From Candidatus Cardinium hertigii (lineage in GTDB: Bacteria; Bacteroidota; Bacteroidia; Cytophagales; Amoebophilaceae): a stretch of 64,000 nt of DNA. A program made the position numbers and the translations under genes. Where the stretch lies: positions 992,001-1,056,000 of the forward strand of contig NZ_CP029619.1 of the NCBI RefSeq assembly GCF_003176915.1, written 5' to 3'. Positions 7,915-17,578 of the stretch are shown here, piece after piece. The notes below the pieces were generated by a model. It did not search any database, was not told where the DNA came from, and worked only from the letters and a program-made list of their open reading frames with translations. Numbering within the stretch: position 1 is the first letter of the stretch; each line of letters opens with the position of its first letter.

Positions 7915-8844
7915 CTAACTTATTTTAACAACCAAATCAGCAGGCTTATAGTTTTTAAAGCGCATCACTTTGTCTCCCTGAATAGGTAATACATAAAGAC
8001 AAGTTAAACTTGATTCATTTTCTATAATTTCAACATAACCACCATGTGCTTCCGTGATTTGTCTGCTTTCTATTTGGTAAAATGTTTTTGCTGCAGTAGG
8101 CAAAGGGGCATTAACCATTCCGGAAACAATATAAACAGGCAAAGCGGTATGTACTATTGTATCCGTACTAAAGCAAAAACACAAAGCAGGTAAAACCAAT
8201 GGCACTTGATTAGATAATTTATCCATTGCATAACCATACTGTAGTGTAGTGTCCCTAATAGACAAACTTACCATATGATCTATAGCTTGAGCACTTTTGC
8301 TAATTTCCCATAAATTTAGCATAATTAAACACTCAAACAATGCTGGATCTGCTGACAGCTGCGTTGTCTTTACCTGGTTCCGCAGCAATAATTGTACAGG
8401 TTCTCCTATGGCTTGTATGTGATCCAGAACTTTTAAAATAGTGGACTTAAATGATACGGTTGTTATACAATTTGAATCAAGTTCTATACTATTTTCTATT
8501 TTAGATTTCTGCAAAAACAGCTCATGAAAGCCGTGCATGCTTTGCCGAAGCATAGCTATATCCTGGATAAGTTCTTGCTGACCATGTTTAACCAAATAAT
8601 CATGAGAAGCTTCTAATTTTGCTATCATTTCCTGGAATAATTGATTTCCGTAGTAGCTATCTATTCTGTGACAATTGGCTTTATTATAAATAGCTTCTAT
8701 TCCAATAGCATGCGCATAATTCCTTGCTAAGTTCATAACCTTGAACTTAGAAGCTGATAGGTCACGTAAATATTTATATGTACCAAACCCTACTACAACA
8801 GCTGTAGTAAGGAGCATAGCCAAGACATGCTCCATAGAAAGCAT
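7915..8844 (-). CDS. Membrane-anchored, degenerate histidine-kinase-like protein
   Basis: A 309-aa protein with an N-terminal hydrophobic segment (HVLAMLLTTAVVVGFGTYKYL), a helical middle part and a C-terminal region with QITEAHGGYVEIIE, which resembles the G2 box of histidine-kinase ATPase domains. I see no clear phospho-acceptor H box and no clear N box, so catalysis is doubtful. It lies just upstream of the HD hydrolase gene on the same strand and ends a few bases before the open HD frame begins. It may be a sensor that works with, or was once fused to, the HD domain. Function is not established; the family assignment rests on one motif and overall layout. Confidence 0.45.
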   Translation of the reverse strand: MLSMEHVLAMLLTTAVVVGFGTYKYLRDLSASKFKVMNLARNYAHAIGIEAIYNKANCHRIDSYYGNQLFQEMIAKLEASHDYLVKHGQQELIQDIAMLRQSMHGFHELFLQKSKIENSIELDSNCITTVSFKSTILKVLDHIQAIGEPVQLLLRNQVKTTQLSADPALFECLIMLNLWEISKSAQAIDHMVSLSIRDTTLQYGYAMDKLSNQVPLVLPALCFCFSTDTIVHTALPVYIVSGMVNAPLPTAAKTFYQIESRQITEAHGGYVEIIENESSLTCLYVLPIQGDKVMRFKNYKPADLVVKIS

Positions 8845-8931
8845 CGTACCATTAAAAAGCCTTACAATGTGTCAATATAATAATAATACATCAAAAGAAA
8901 TCAGACGAAGTAGCGCAAACGACCGCTATAC

Positions 8932-10128
8932 TTAGACACCTCCATAAAAGAATGCTCTTGCATGGCGCAATATAATAGGAAATAGTTCTTTATTAGGTGT
9001 TGCCTTTGTTGCTCCTTTAATAATGGTTCCACCTACAGCACCTACACTATGGCTATCGGTATGCTTAAGATGCTTGGGATAAAATTCAAATAAATATTGT
9101 ACGAGCTGGCCAGCTGCTGTTTTCCCTTCCCCCATAGGAATGGATAGGATATAATTCAAATTTGCAGGAATTTGATTGTTTAACATAATCAAATGACCTT
9201 GGGTAGAAACCATGTCATGGTCATCATTGAGCGCTATAGCACCCAGTCCACTACAGTTGAAAATAAATTTTTCATGGATGTCATTAAATAGTGTAATCTT
9301 TCTCAATTCAAATGTAATGTTCGGTTGTTGTTTTAAAAAGTCATACAAATTGCTTAGCATGACTGCTACATCTATAAAAAGACTCTCATCATAAGCTACC
9401 AATGCTCTTGTAACGCCATTGTTAAAATCAACTATAACCGGTTGAGGTGGCTGGATGATTTGTCGATGAACAAGAGGTTCATAGTTAGCCATTTCATTTT
9501 TAAAATAGGCAGGGAGCAGCTTAGCTCCCTCCTTAAAATCGCTATGCGCTTTACAAGCAATTGTTTTGTAAAACCAATAGCTATCAATCGTTATACCGCT
9601 AAGCACTGCTGGGTCTATGCTAGCAACAGCTGTTTCTAATGGTGGTATAAAAAGCGCCCCTGCATAGCATGATGTTATATGATCAAAATGCTCCGCAATA
9701 ATTGTAATATGCGTATAGCCTCTTTTTTGCAAATAATAAGCGGTATATAAACCCAAAGCCCCTGCACCAATAAGGGCTATAGGGGTGTCTTTTTGCAATT
9801 CCCATCTTTCTGCTTGATTAACCAATAAATCAACAATATATTTTGCGGAACCAGGCGCTAAAGACCATCCAAATGTTTCATGCCCATAGTTATGGGCAAT
9901 AACTTTCTGATTTTTTTCTACTATGCTTATATTGGGTCCGTCTAGCCTGCTAGGTCGATAGCAACAGATAGCATTTCCTAAATCTTCTGATTGTAAGCTA
10001 GGAAGTATGATTTTTCTAATTTCTGGCTTATGCATGTCATGGTTCGTTAAATAGTTGGCACAACCATATAGACCCATTAGCATACTACCATAAGCAAGCC
10101 TAATTTTTATAGGTAGCTGCTTTATCAT
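8932..10128 (-). CDS. FAD-dependent oxidoreductase lipoprotein, D-amino-acid-oxidase-like, permuted
   Basis: A 398-aa protein from the ATG at 10128; a TTG 30 bp upstream is less likely. It begins with a lipoprotein signal ending in LYGC (Cys23). A dinucleotide-binding motif IALIGAGALG lies at about 117-126, followed by a substrate region with NCSGLGAIAL. Motifs that sit near the C-terminus in D-amino-acid oxidases, RPSR (58-61) and HNYGH (79-83), here lie before the Rossmann fold, and the C-terminus stops where those motifs would normally follow. The order is that of a circularly permuted DAO-family fold. The likely reaction is flavin-dependent amine or amino-acid oxidation at the envelope; the substrate is unknown. 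Confidence 0.7.
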   Translation of the reverse strand: MIKQLPIKIRLAYGSMLMGLYGCANYLTNHDMHKPEIRKIILPSLQSEDLGNAICCYRPSRLDGPNISIVEKNQKVIAHNYGHETFGWSLAPGSAKYIVDLLVNQAERWELQKDTPIALIGAGALGLYTAYYLQKRGYTHITIIAEHFDHITSCYAGALFIPPLETAVASIDPAVLSGITIDSYWFYKTIACKAHSDFKEGAKLLPAYFKNEMANYEPLVHRQIIQPPQPVIVDFNNGVTRALVAYDESLFIDVAVMLSNLYDFLKQQPNITFELRKITLFNDIHEKFIFNCSGLGAIALNDDHDMVSTQGHLIMLNNQIPANLNYILSIPMGEGKTAAGQLVQYLFEFYPKHLKHTDSHSVGAVGGTIIKGATKATPNKELFPIILRHARAFFYGGV

Positions 10129-10414
10129 CTGTTTCTTCCTGATACAAAGTTTATACAATCCTTTAACAAGCTACTTTCCCTACCTGCTAGGCTATAGCCT
10201 TCTTTTTTAATAGCTATTTATAAAATATATTATATAACATTAAAGCAAAAGATTCGCAAACATTCAAACCAAATAAAATAGAATAGAGTAGAATATTTTT
10301 GAAAATCCACTACTATGGAAAAAGTATAACTTAAATTTGCTTATCTTCCTCTGAAGGGAAGTATAGCTAAAAAGACAAAAAATTACTTTCCTTATAGGTA
10401 TCAAAGGAACAATC

Positions 10415-11167
10415 ATGTGTTTTAAAAGTGCCCATAATACGAGGACAAATAAGCATAGCATCAGCCGATCAGTTATGGTAGGTATGCTATTGTTTATAGG
10501 GGGCTGTAATAAATTTACTACAAGCATGCTGCATTCAGATACACAAGAAGCAGGTAGTGTGGAAAATAATCTCATACAAAACGTACCAAGCAAAACAGCT
10601 ATTAAAGTTTTGGATTTAGCTTCTGTATCACACGATCAACAAGAAACATATCTCAAACAGATTGCCCAATGGTACTACGACGAATGGGGCAAATATTGTG
10701 CGTCGGATAAACCAAACGTACAAAGTTTTCAAATAGAAAAAAGCGAACTAGTAGCCAATCAATTACCTGTAACGCTCATAGCATGCGAAGGTACGCCCCC
10801 TACAGACAAGCTGGTAGCGGTAGTCCGTTTAAAAAAGGATGCGATAGAAGATGCCAACAAGGAAAAGATATTCCCAGAAGGAACCTATGCATTATCTGGC
10901 CTATATGTTGCTAAACATTACCGCGGTAAAAATATTGGCAAAACCCTAGTGGCTCAAGCGCTAACTATAGCCATTAAGCAATACCACGCAGAAGCTTTGG
11001 GTTTTTTTAGCCATTCGAAAAAAGCACAAAGTCTATATGAACATTATGGTATTCCACTATGTGGTAGGAGGAAAATACATGACAAAGAAGCAGCTCTATA
11101 CTTCATGGATAATCCTGCGCTTCTTCTACAAAAGTTGAGCATGCCCCCTTATGAGGAAGGAACATAA
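10415..11167 (+). CDS. GNAT-family N-acetyltransferase with lipoprotein signal
   Basis: A 250-aa protein with a lipobox-like signal (MVGMLLFIGGC, Cys31) followed by a GNAT domain. The acetyl-CoA-binding motif A is visible as LYVAKHYRGKNIGKTL around residues 163-178, and a typical C-terminal strand and turn (SLYEHYGIPLCGRRK) follows. GNAT enzymes transfer an acetyl group to amines or protein N-termini. An acetyltransferase with an export signal is odd because acetyl-CoA is cytosolic; it may be exported to the host cytosol, or the hydrophobic N-terminus may only anchor it. The ATG at 10415 is the first in frame. The gene is convergent with the ankyrin-like gene that follows. Confidence 0.7.
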   Translation: MCFKSAHNTRTNKHSISRSVMVGMLLFIGGCNKFTTSMLHSDTQEAGSVENNLIQNVPSKTAIKVLDLASVSHDQQETYLKQIAQWYYDEWGKYCASDKPNVQSFQIEKSELVANQLPVTLIACEGTPPTDKLVAVVRLKKDAIEDANKEKIFPEGTYALSGLYVAKHYRGKNIGKTLVAQALTIAIKQYHAEALGFFSHSKKAQSLYEHYGIPLCGRRKIHDKEAALYFMDNPALLLQKLSMPPYEEGT

Positions 11168-11223
11168 AAATTTTTTCCCTAATGGTCTTAACTAGGCGCT
11201 ATATTTTTAATACAAGCTACTCC

Positions 11224-12333
11224 TTAAGCGATCACATGCTCCTTTACATTTGAATGGATGGAGCTATCCTTGTTAGTATCCTCTAGCATAGCTTCAATGG
11301 CATTTGGATCTGCATTAAATTTTTTTTCATCAATAGTAGCTACATAAGCTAGTGCCTTTTTTTCTTCTTCAAGCAGTGCTAGTTTAAGATACTTAGCTAA
11401 TCTTTCCGAATTATTAAAGTAATCAGCAGATAAATTGTCAAAGCCAAGGTATAGGTATATCCATCGCATTCTTTCTTCTGTGGGCATCAGCAGCATATCT
11501 ACTGGCTTCTTACCAATTTTATTGACCATATGTAAGCTATCCTTAGCGCCATGCTTTAGCAGCTGTTTTATATTGGTAAGGTCTCTTCGAACGCATGCTA
11601 AATGAAGTGCAGTATCACCATATATGGTTTGGTCATTAATATGTGCTTTAATAGCTGGATGCTGTTGGATAACATTTATAATACATTGTTGTACATCATG
11701 CCCTTTTAGCAATAAGAAATGCAATGCATTCTTTCTATCTCTGTAATTGTATACAAATGGATCTGCTTTAAAAGTACGTAAGTACATTAAAGGAAGCATT
11801 TGGTCTACAAGATCTCTCCCATTTGAAATGACCTGCATTAGAAGGGTGTTACCGTTATCTAATTGCAGTTCTACACTATCTAATTTTGTATTATCATTTA
11901 CATCAATGCCTTGCTTGTAAATAAAATCCAATATAGTACGGTATACCTGTAGCTGCTTTTTACTGAATTCCTTTTCTCTTCCTTTACATTTTCCAAGTGT
12001 AAGCCAACCGGTTACCTTTGCAAATAGGACGTATCTAATATGTGGATTCCATAGATCAGTTTGTGCCAATGCTTTTACTTCTTGTAAAGTCAAATTATTA
12101 CTGATATTGTGTAGGAATGTATCATCTACACTAATTTCCTTACCTTTTGTCTTTATAAATGTAATCAAGTTTTGACCTCTTTTTTCAACAGCAGTATGTT
12201 TGGAGGAAGCATCTTCCCTAGCCTCATGCGATCCTTGTATCTTAACGGTATTACTTGCAAATGCCCCAAAAGGATACAAAAAGAAAAAAAACAATAAACC
12301 GTTCCGAATGGATTTTATTTGTTTCATTTTCAT
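11224..12333 (-). CDS. Secreted ankyrin-repeat-containing protein
   Basis: A 369-aa protein from the ATG at 12333, chosen because it places a clean signal peptide (GLLFFFFLYPFGAFA) right at the N-terminus; the frame is open 42 bp further. One clear ankyrin repeat is seen, with TALHLACVRRDLTNIKQLL followed by HGAKDS. Weaker ones precede it (GNTLLMQVISNGRDLVDQML, KNALHFLLLKGHDVQQCI). The C-terminal third is helical and Lys/Glu-rich without a recognised domain. It is probably exported and may bind a protein partner; no enzymatic motif is seen. It is flanked by a convergent GNAT gene and by metG on the same strand. Confidence 0.65.
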   Translation of the reverse strand: MKMKQIKSIRNGLLFFFFLYPFGAFASNTVKIQGSHEAREDASSKHTAVEKRGQNLITFIKTKGKEISVDDTFLHNISNNLTLQEVKALAQTDLWNPHIRYVLFAKVTGWLTLGKCKGREKEFSKKQLQVYRTILDFIYKQGIDVNDNTKLDSVELQLDNGNTLLMQVISNGRDLVDQMLPLMYLRTFKADPFVYNYRDRKNALHFLLLKGHDVQQCIINVIQQHPAIKAHINDQTIYGDTALHLACVRRDLTNIKQLLKHGAKDSLHMVNKIGKKPVDMLLMPTEERMRWIYLYLGFDNLSADYFNNSERLAKYLKLALLEEEKKALAYVATIDEKKFNADPNAIEAMLEDTNKDSSIHSNVKEHVIA

Positions 12334-12497
12334 TATTGTTGTGTTAAAGTTGAGTGAAATTAAATAAATGAACAATTTTTCTTGTTAAGAATAAGCAACT
12401 TAAGCAAAAATAAAAAATATACTTTTTTATACGCGCTTGATTTAATCAAGGAAATACTATTTTATTATTTTTAATCAATAAAAACATGATTTACTGT

Positions 12498-14195
12498 TTA
12501 AGCTGGTTGAGATAATGTTTTTGTATGTTGTAATTTCTCGAGCTGTTTTTCTATCGCGCTGTCTTCTATTTTTTCAAATAACACTACAGCTTTTGCTAAC
12601 GGTTCTCCTGCTTTTATGAGATTACTTATATCAGTAGCACCCCATCCATTTTCTTTCAATCCAATCATATTAGCTATTGTAGTACTGGTTTTAGGTAAGA
12701 AAGGGTTCAATAATAAAGCAAGCGTGGCAATAAGCTGGAGGGCATGGTAGAGTATGGTTCCAGCGGCTGTTGGATCGTTTTGGATCATATGCCAGGGTGC
12801 TTGCGTTGTTAGGTATTTATTGCCCAATGTAGCATATCCCATGCATAGTTGCAGTGCTTCCTTAAACTTGAATTGCTCAATCGATTCCCCTACCCTTGTA
12901 AAAGCAGTACGCAATGTGTTCAGTAGCGTTTCCTCTGCAGCGGTAGGTGCCAGATTAGCAGGCACTGTTCCATCAAAGTAACGATGTACCATATGGAGGG
13001 TTCTGTGTACCAAATTGCCTAAGTTTGCGACCAATTCATTATTATTTTTTTCTTGAAAATCTTTCCAAGTGAAATCACTATCCTTATTTTCTGGTGCAAT
13101 GCTACAGAGCACATAGCGCAATACATCTGCTCCATTCGGAAATGCTTCCAAATAGGTGTGAAGCCAGACAGCGTGGTTGCGTGAAGTGGAAAATTTTAGT
13201 CCCTCTAAGTTGAGGAATTCGTTAGCCGGTACGTGTTTGGGTAGAATAAATGTGCCATGTGCTTGCAGCATAACAGGAAATATAATACAGTGGAAGACAA
13301 TGTTATCCTTCCCAAGGAAATGGATAAGTGTTGTGTTGGGATCTTTCCAGAAAGGTTCCCAATCCACTTGATGGATTTGGGCCCATTCTTTGGTAGCGCT
13401 GATATACCCAATCGGTGCTTCAAACCATACATAGAGCACCTTATCTGTTCCTTCAGCGAGTGGAAGCGGGACGCCCCACGTTAAATCACGGGTAATAGCA
13501 CGTGATCGCAATCCTTGGTTAAGCCAGTTCTTGCATTGACCATATACATTAGATTTAAAGTCTTTATGTTCTTCTAAAATCCATTTTTTAAGCCAATGTG
13601 TATATTTATGTAAGGGAAGATACCAATGCATGGTTGGTTTTAAAATGGGTTTTGCACCGCTAATAGCAGAAGTAGGATTCTGTAGTTCCTCTGGACTTAA
13701 ACTTGTACCACAAGCTTCGCATTGGTCTCCATAGGCACGCGCATGTCCACAATATGGGCAACTACCTATGATATGACGATCAGATAAAAATTGGGCTTCT
13801 ATAGGATCATAATATTGTTCTTTTGTATGCTTTTCAAAGACCCCTTTTTGATGAAGTGTCGTAAAAAAATCAGCCGCAGTTGCATAATGCAGGGGAGAGG
13901 TCGTACGAGAAAAAATATCATAGCTAATCCCTATGGCCTCTAGTGATTTTTTATTTAACGCATGGTACTTGTTTACAATTTCTTGAGGCGTACTCCCCTC
14001 TTGTTTAGCTTGGACGGTTATAGCTACACCATGTTCATCTGAACCACTGACGAAAAGGACTGTTTCTTTTTTTTGCCTTAAATAACGTGCATAGATATCA
14101 GCAGGTAAATGGGCACCTGCTACATGACCTAAGTGAATAGGTCCATTGGCATAGGGAAGTGCAGCTGTAATCGTATAGCGTTTGGTTTCGTTCAT
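12498..14195 (-). CDS. metG: Methionyl-tRNA synthetase
   Basis: Charges tRNA-Met with methionine. The 565-aa protein (ATG at 14195; the frame opens 33 bp earlier) has the class I HIGH motif as HLGH at 21-24. The zinc knuckle uses Cys146, Cys149, Cys159 and Cys162. KMSKS appears as KFSTS at 334-338. An anticodon-binding helical domain follows. The C-terminal EMAP/tRNA-binding domain found in many bacterial MetG (about 670 aa) is absent; the protein ends soon after the helical domain, consistent with reduction or with a subfamily lacking it. The codon frame is intact throughout. Confidence 0.96.
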   Translation of the reverse strand: MNETKRYTITAALPYANGPIHLGHVAGAHLPADIYARYLRQKKETVLFVSGSDEHGVAITVQAKQEGSTPQEIVNKYHALNKKSLEAIGISYDIFSRTTSPLHYATAADFFTTLHQKGVFEKHTKEQYYDPIEAQFLSDRHIIGSCPYCGHARAYGDQCEACGTSLSPEELQNPTSAISGAKPILKPTMHWYLPLHKYTHWLKKWILEEHKDFKSNVYGQCKNWLNQGLRSRAITRDLTWGVPLPLAEGTDKVLYVWFEAPIGYISATKEWAQIHQVDWEPFWKDPNTTLIHFLGKDNIVFHCIIFPVMLQAHGTFILPKHVPANEFLNLEGLKFSTSRNHAVWLHTYLEAFPNGADVLRYVLCSIAPENKDSDFTWKDFQEKNNNELVANLGNLVHRTLHMVHRYFDGTVPANLAPTAAEETLLNTLRTAFTRVGESIEQFKFKEALQLCMGYATLGNKYLTTQAPWHMIQNDPTAAGTILYHALQLIATLALLLNPFLPKTSTTIANMIGLKENGWGATDISNLIKAGEPLAKAVVLFEKIEDSAIEKQLEKLQHTKTLSQPA

Positions 14196-14604
14196 AGATG
14201 CTCTGGTAAATAATACATGCTTAATCAATATAGCTATATCTTTTTGCTTTTTTACTATTTTATTCTATTTTAAAGGTTAGTTTTTCTATTAGGTTTAGAT
14301 ACTATTGTTTTTTATTATCTTTCCTTACATTCTACGTGCCAGTTGGCCCGTATGGGATGTAGGCAGGGTAAGCTTAGGTGTGTTCTGAGCACTATACAAA
14401 AAATATATATAAATTTACAGTTTAAGCGAAGTTCCTTCTTGTTATAAAAAGGGATTCCCTTTAGGAAGGATAAAGCCCCTGTTGCTTGTATAGGGTTTAA
14501 CATATGCCTACTGCTTATCTTGATAAGGTTTGATTTAGACCTTGCGTGCGTTAAGTAAGCAGGTCATATATGTCTTTATAGTTTAACGTGTTAAGTTTAC
14601 AATT
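14196..14604. other. Intergenic gap between divergent metG and DUF2795 gene
   Basis: About 410 bp between two diverging genes, so it should hold both promoters. No convincing coding region, tRNA or structured RNA was recognised. Confidence 0.4.
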
Positions 14605-14826
14605 ATGTATTGGACTCTTGAATTGATATCTTATTTAGAGGATGCCCCTTGGCCAGCTACTAAGGATGAATTAATAGATTATGCAAAGCGTTCGGGCGCT
14701 CCTTTAGAGGTAATTAGTAATCTGGAAGAGTTGGATAATGATGATTACCCTTATTCTTCTGTTGAGGAAATATGGCCTGATTATCCAACAGGGGATGATT
14801 TTGTTTTTAATGAGGATGAATATTAA
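14605..14826 (+). CDS. DUF2795 family small acidic protein
   Basis: A 73-aa acidic protein. It starts MYWTLELISYLEDAPWPATK and ends in FVFNEDEY, which match the conserved ends of DUF2795 proteins common in Bacteroidota. The family has no established biochemical role. The acidic C-terminus (YPTGDDFVFNEDEY) and the ATG at 14605 are clear. The unusually strong conservation of this short protein across the phylum supports that it is real and supports the taxonomic placement of the window. Confidence 0.88.
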   Translation: MYWTLELISYLEDAPWPATKDELIDYAKRSGAPLEVISNLEELDNDDYPYSSVEEIWPDYPTGDDFVFNEDEY

Positions 14827-14956
14827 GAACTTTAAATCATCAGGAAACAGATAGGCTTATGAGCGTATCATGGCGTGCAATATCAGGAAGGGGAGTCTTG
14901 ACTTGGTACCTTTGGCAGGGCAGGCAGCATTGCTAGTGACTTTTAAACAGTAAGGT

Positions 14957-16243
14957 ATGTTACGGTGGGTACATTTACCAGTTAAGGTTATCCTATTTTT
15001 GTCGGTTTCACTTCCCTTTCAATTGGCAGCTATGGATGCCATTGATGAATCAGCCCTAGTTGATAAGTGCGTACAAACAGCGAAGCGTTTCCCTATAGAA
15101 GTAGCTATGGATCTAGAGGGAGGTCCTTTGCTTACGTTAACGCATGACATTTTATGGGGATGTGGGCATAAGATGAACCATTATCTTTTTTTCAACAAGA
15201 AAAGTGGGTATGGATTAGACTATAGGTTGCCTACTGTAGAGGAGATCCCTCTGATAATAGGGGGGCAGTGCTATAAACAAACAGCTAAAACGTATGCTTT
15301 TTATCTGAAGGACATATGGTTTAGCTGTCCGTTTGCCCCGTCAAAACTAAAACGAGGGAAGCCTACCTATTACTTTGCGGCAGTTAGTGGCTATGATAAA
15401 CAATTTACGAAGCAGCCTGCAATAGCTGGTTCTGGTTTTGGTATATCGTATATGGATTCTCGATTGTTTTTATGTAAGCTAGGATTGGTTTCAGATGCTT
15501 ATCAAGCAAGTAGGGGAGGGGTATATACGCTTCATAAAGGGGAACATTTACCCAAAGGGGGGGCTATAGAGGTAACGTATGGCTATCAAAAGGTGCCAAA
15601 AAATACCCAGCTGAACAGGCATTATGTAGCCATAAGCGGTATTAAAAATATAGTGCATGCTTCCTGTAGATACCTCTATGTAGCGTTTGCGACTGCTGCA
15701 TTTTTACATAGAAATCATTGGGAAGAAGGAATACTTAAAGGTACCTTAGCCTATGCCCCTCCTCTGTTGCATACGGGGCGTAATGCTATTACGCCTTTTA
15801 TACGTATGGATTATATAGCTGGATATCGGCTGCCTAAAACGAAACGATTGGCTATTTTCTATCGCGATCCAGAAGAACTAGAACTTCCTGATAAGGCTGA
15901 CCTTGCGGGCATTACCCAGCCCATTCATGCACGGTTTAATCTAGCGTTGCATAGTAGGCTGCATCGACCGATTAACTATGCGTTTATTCGCTTTGCATTG
16001 CTTGGGTTTGTTAACTTTATAGCATTGTATGGCCGAGACTATGCATTGCTCAATAGTACGCTGGTTGAAGCGTATGGCATTGGTTTGCGCTTGGCGCATA
16101 ATACCATACGGGAGTGGCCAACAATAGAATGTAAGATAGGTTATAGCCCTCTATTTCAACAGTTGGTACCCTCCATTGGATTAGCCATTTGTACATTCAA
16201 GAATTTATCAAACCCTAAGCCGATGCTTGTGGCTTACAGTTAA
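14957..16243 (+). CDS. Putative outer-membrane beta-barrel protein, unknown function
   Basis: A 428-aa protein with an N-terminal signal peptide (VKVILFLSVSLPFQLAAM). The rest is rich in alternating aromatic and polar residues typical of beta strands, for example HYVAISGIKNIVHASCRYLY and the C-terminal LVPSIGLAICTFKNL. I do not recognise a named family. The pattern suggests an outer-membrane barrel or barrel-associated protein. It lies 15 bp upstream of murF on the same strand, so the two are probably co-transcribed, although that does not prove a link to cell-wall synthesis. Confidence 0.55.
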   Translation: MLRWVHLPVKVILFLSVSLPFQLAAMDAIDESALVDKCVQTAKRFPIEVAMDLEGGPLLTLTHDILWGCGHKMNHYLFFNKKSGYGLDYRLPTVEEIPLIIGGQCYKQTAKTYAFYLKDIWFSCPFAPSKLKRGKPTYYFAAVSGYDKQFTKQPAIAGSGFGISYMDSRLFLCKLGLVSDAYQASRGGVYTLHKGEHLPKGGAIEVTYGYQKVPKNTQLNRHYVAISGIKNIVHASCRYLYVAFATAAFLHRNHWEEGILKGTLAYAPPLLHTGRNAITPFIRMDYIAGYRLPKTKRLAIFYRDPEELELPDKADLAGITQPIHARFNLALHSRLHRPINYAFIRFALLGFVNFIALYGRDYALLNSTLVEAYGIGLRLAHNTIREWPTIECKIGYSPLFQQLVPSIGLAICTFKNLSNPKPMLVAYS

Positions 16244-16258
16244 GGTAAAAGTAACCCT

Positions 16259-17569
16259 ATGGTGGTATTTACTTTAGAGGTACTTTATCAAAAATACCTT
16301 TTAGTACGGTCTGTTACGATTGATTCAAGGCATGTTCCCCCTGGGGCGCTTTTTTTTGCTATTAGAGGGCCTCGCTTTAATGGCAATGCTTTTGCTAGGG
16401 AGGCATTAGAGAAAGGGGCAAGCTATGCTATTATAGATGACCCAGCCTATGCAGGGGTATCTGCTGCTTGTATTTTAGTAAAGAACACGCTCCTAACGCT
16501 CATGCAGCTGGCTGTTTACCATCGCTTGCAGTATGGCAAACATTTTCCCTTTATAGCCATAACAGGCTCTTATGGCAAGACTACTACCAAAGAACTTATA
16601 TACAGCGTCTTGCGCACTACGTATAGTACGGTGGCAACGAAGGGAAACTTGAATACCTCTATTGGTGTATGCCTAACGATTTTAGCTATGCTACCAGAAA
16701 CGGAAATAGCTGTAGTAGAGATAGGAGCTACCCAATTGGGTGATGTTGCCTTATGTTGTCAAATAGCCCAACCTACTTATGGACTTATTACTGCTATTGG
16801 GGAAGCCCATTTGGAAGGATTTGGTAGCATAGAAGGGGTCATGCAAGGGAAGGGGGAGCTATATGATTACTTATATGCTACGGGAGGTAAGCTTTTTTTG
16901 AATACGGCTCAGCCCTTATTGGTTGCCTTAAGTCAGCGTTGTAAGGATCCGATTACCTATCCACAGCCTATGGATTTTGCACCGCTTGATTTAGTAGCGG
17001 AAGATCCTTACTTACACTATACCTCTCCAGGAGGTAGCATCGTAAAGACCCATCTATTGGGGAGGCCGCATATACATAATATAGCAGCTGCCCTTTGTGT
17101 AGCCAGCTATTTTCAGCTGCCTAAGGAGGTAGCGAATCAAGCCATCCAAGCTTATATTCCGCGCAACCGTAGAATGGAGCTGGTGCAGCAAGGAAGCAAT
17201 CAGGTTATTATGGACAGCTATAATGCAAGTCCAGCTTCTGTTCAAGCAGCATTGGAGACATTGTTACAACTACAGGTAACCTATCGGGTGGTTATCTTGG
17301 GTGATATGGCCGAGCTAGGTAGTCAAGCTGCTATTTGGCATGGTAGAATTGTTGAGCAATTAGTACACCCTGGATATGATTTAGTTTTATTGTGTGGAAT
17401 CCTTTTTACAGCTGCTGCTCGGCAACACCCTGCTGCTAAAATACATTGCTTTGACAAGGTAGAACAGCTAACACATTATTTGGCCGATTGTTGTTTTCAG
17501 CATAGTGGCTTTTTAGTAAAAGGTAGCCATGCATGGAAGTTAGACAGCTTACTAGCATTTATACGATAA
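16259..17569 (+). CDS. murF: UDP-N-acetylmuramoyl-tripeptide--D-alanyl-D-alanine ligase
   Basis: Adds the D-Ala-D-Ala dipeptide to UDP-MurNAc-tripeptide in cytosolic peptidoglycan precursor synthesis. The 436-aa length is normal for MurF. Visible signatures are the N-terminal uridine-binding part with TIDSRHVPPGALFFAIRG, the ATP-binding loop TGSYGKTT at 102-109, NLNTSIG, IGEAHLEGFG, and the C-terminal domain with DSYNASPASVQAAL and LGDMAELG. With ddl elsewhere in the window, it shows that late peptidoglycan precursor steps are kept in this genome. The stop lies 9 bp from the end of the convergent TPR gene. Confidence 0.95.
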   Translation: MVVFTLEVLYQKYLLVRSVTIDSRHVPPGALFFAIRGPRFNGNAFAREALEKGASYAIIDDPAYAGVSAACILVKNTLLTLMQLAVYHRLQYGKHFPFIAITGSYGKTTTKELIYSVLRTTYSTVATKGNLNTSIGVCLTILAMLPETEIAVVEIGATQLGDVALCCQIAQPTYGLITAIGEAHLEGFGSIEGVMQGKGELYDYLYATGGKLFLNTAQPLLVALSQRCKDPITYPQPMDFAPLDLVAEDPYLHYTSPGGSIVKTHLLGRPHIHNIAAALCVASYFQLPKEVANQAIQAYIPRNRRMELVQQGSNQVIMDSYNASPASVQAALETLLQLQVTYRVVILGDMAELGSQAAIWHGRIVEQLVHPGYDLVLLCGILFTAAARQHPAAKIHCFDKVEQLTHYLADCCFQHSGFLVKGSHAWKLDSLLAFIR

Positions 17570-17578
17570 TAGTATGCT

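Noticed and set aside
12754-13484. Short plus-strand frames within metG, and similar ones in gyrA, pheT and rnr
   Set aside because: All overlap conserved coding regions on the other strand.
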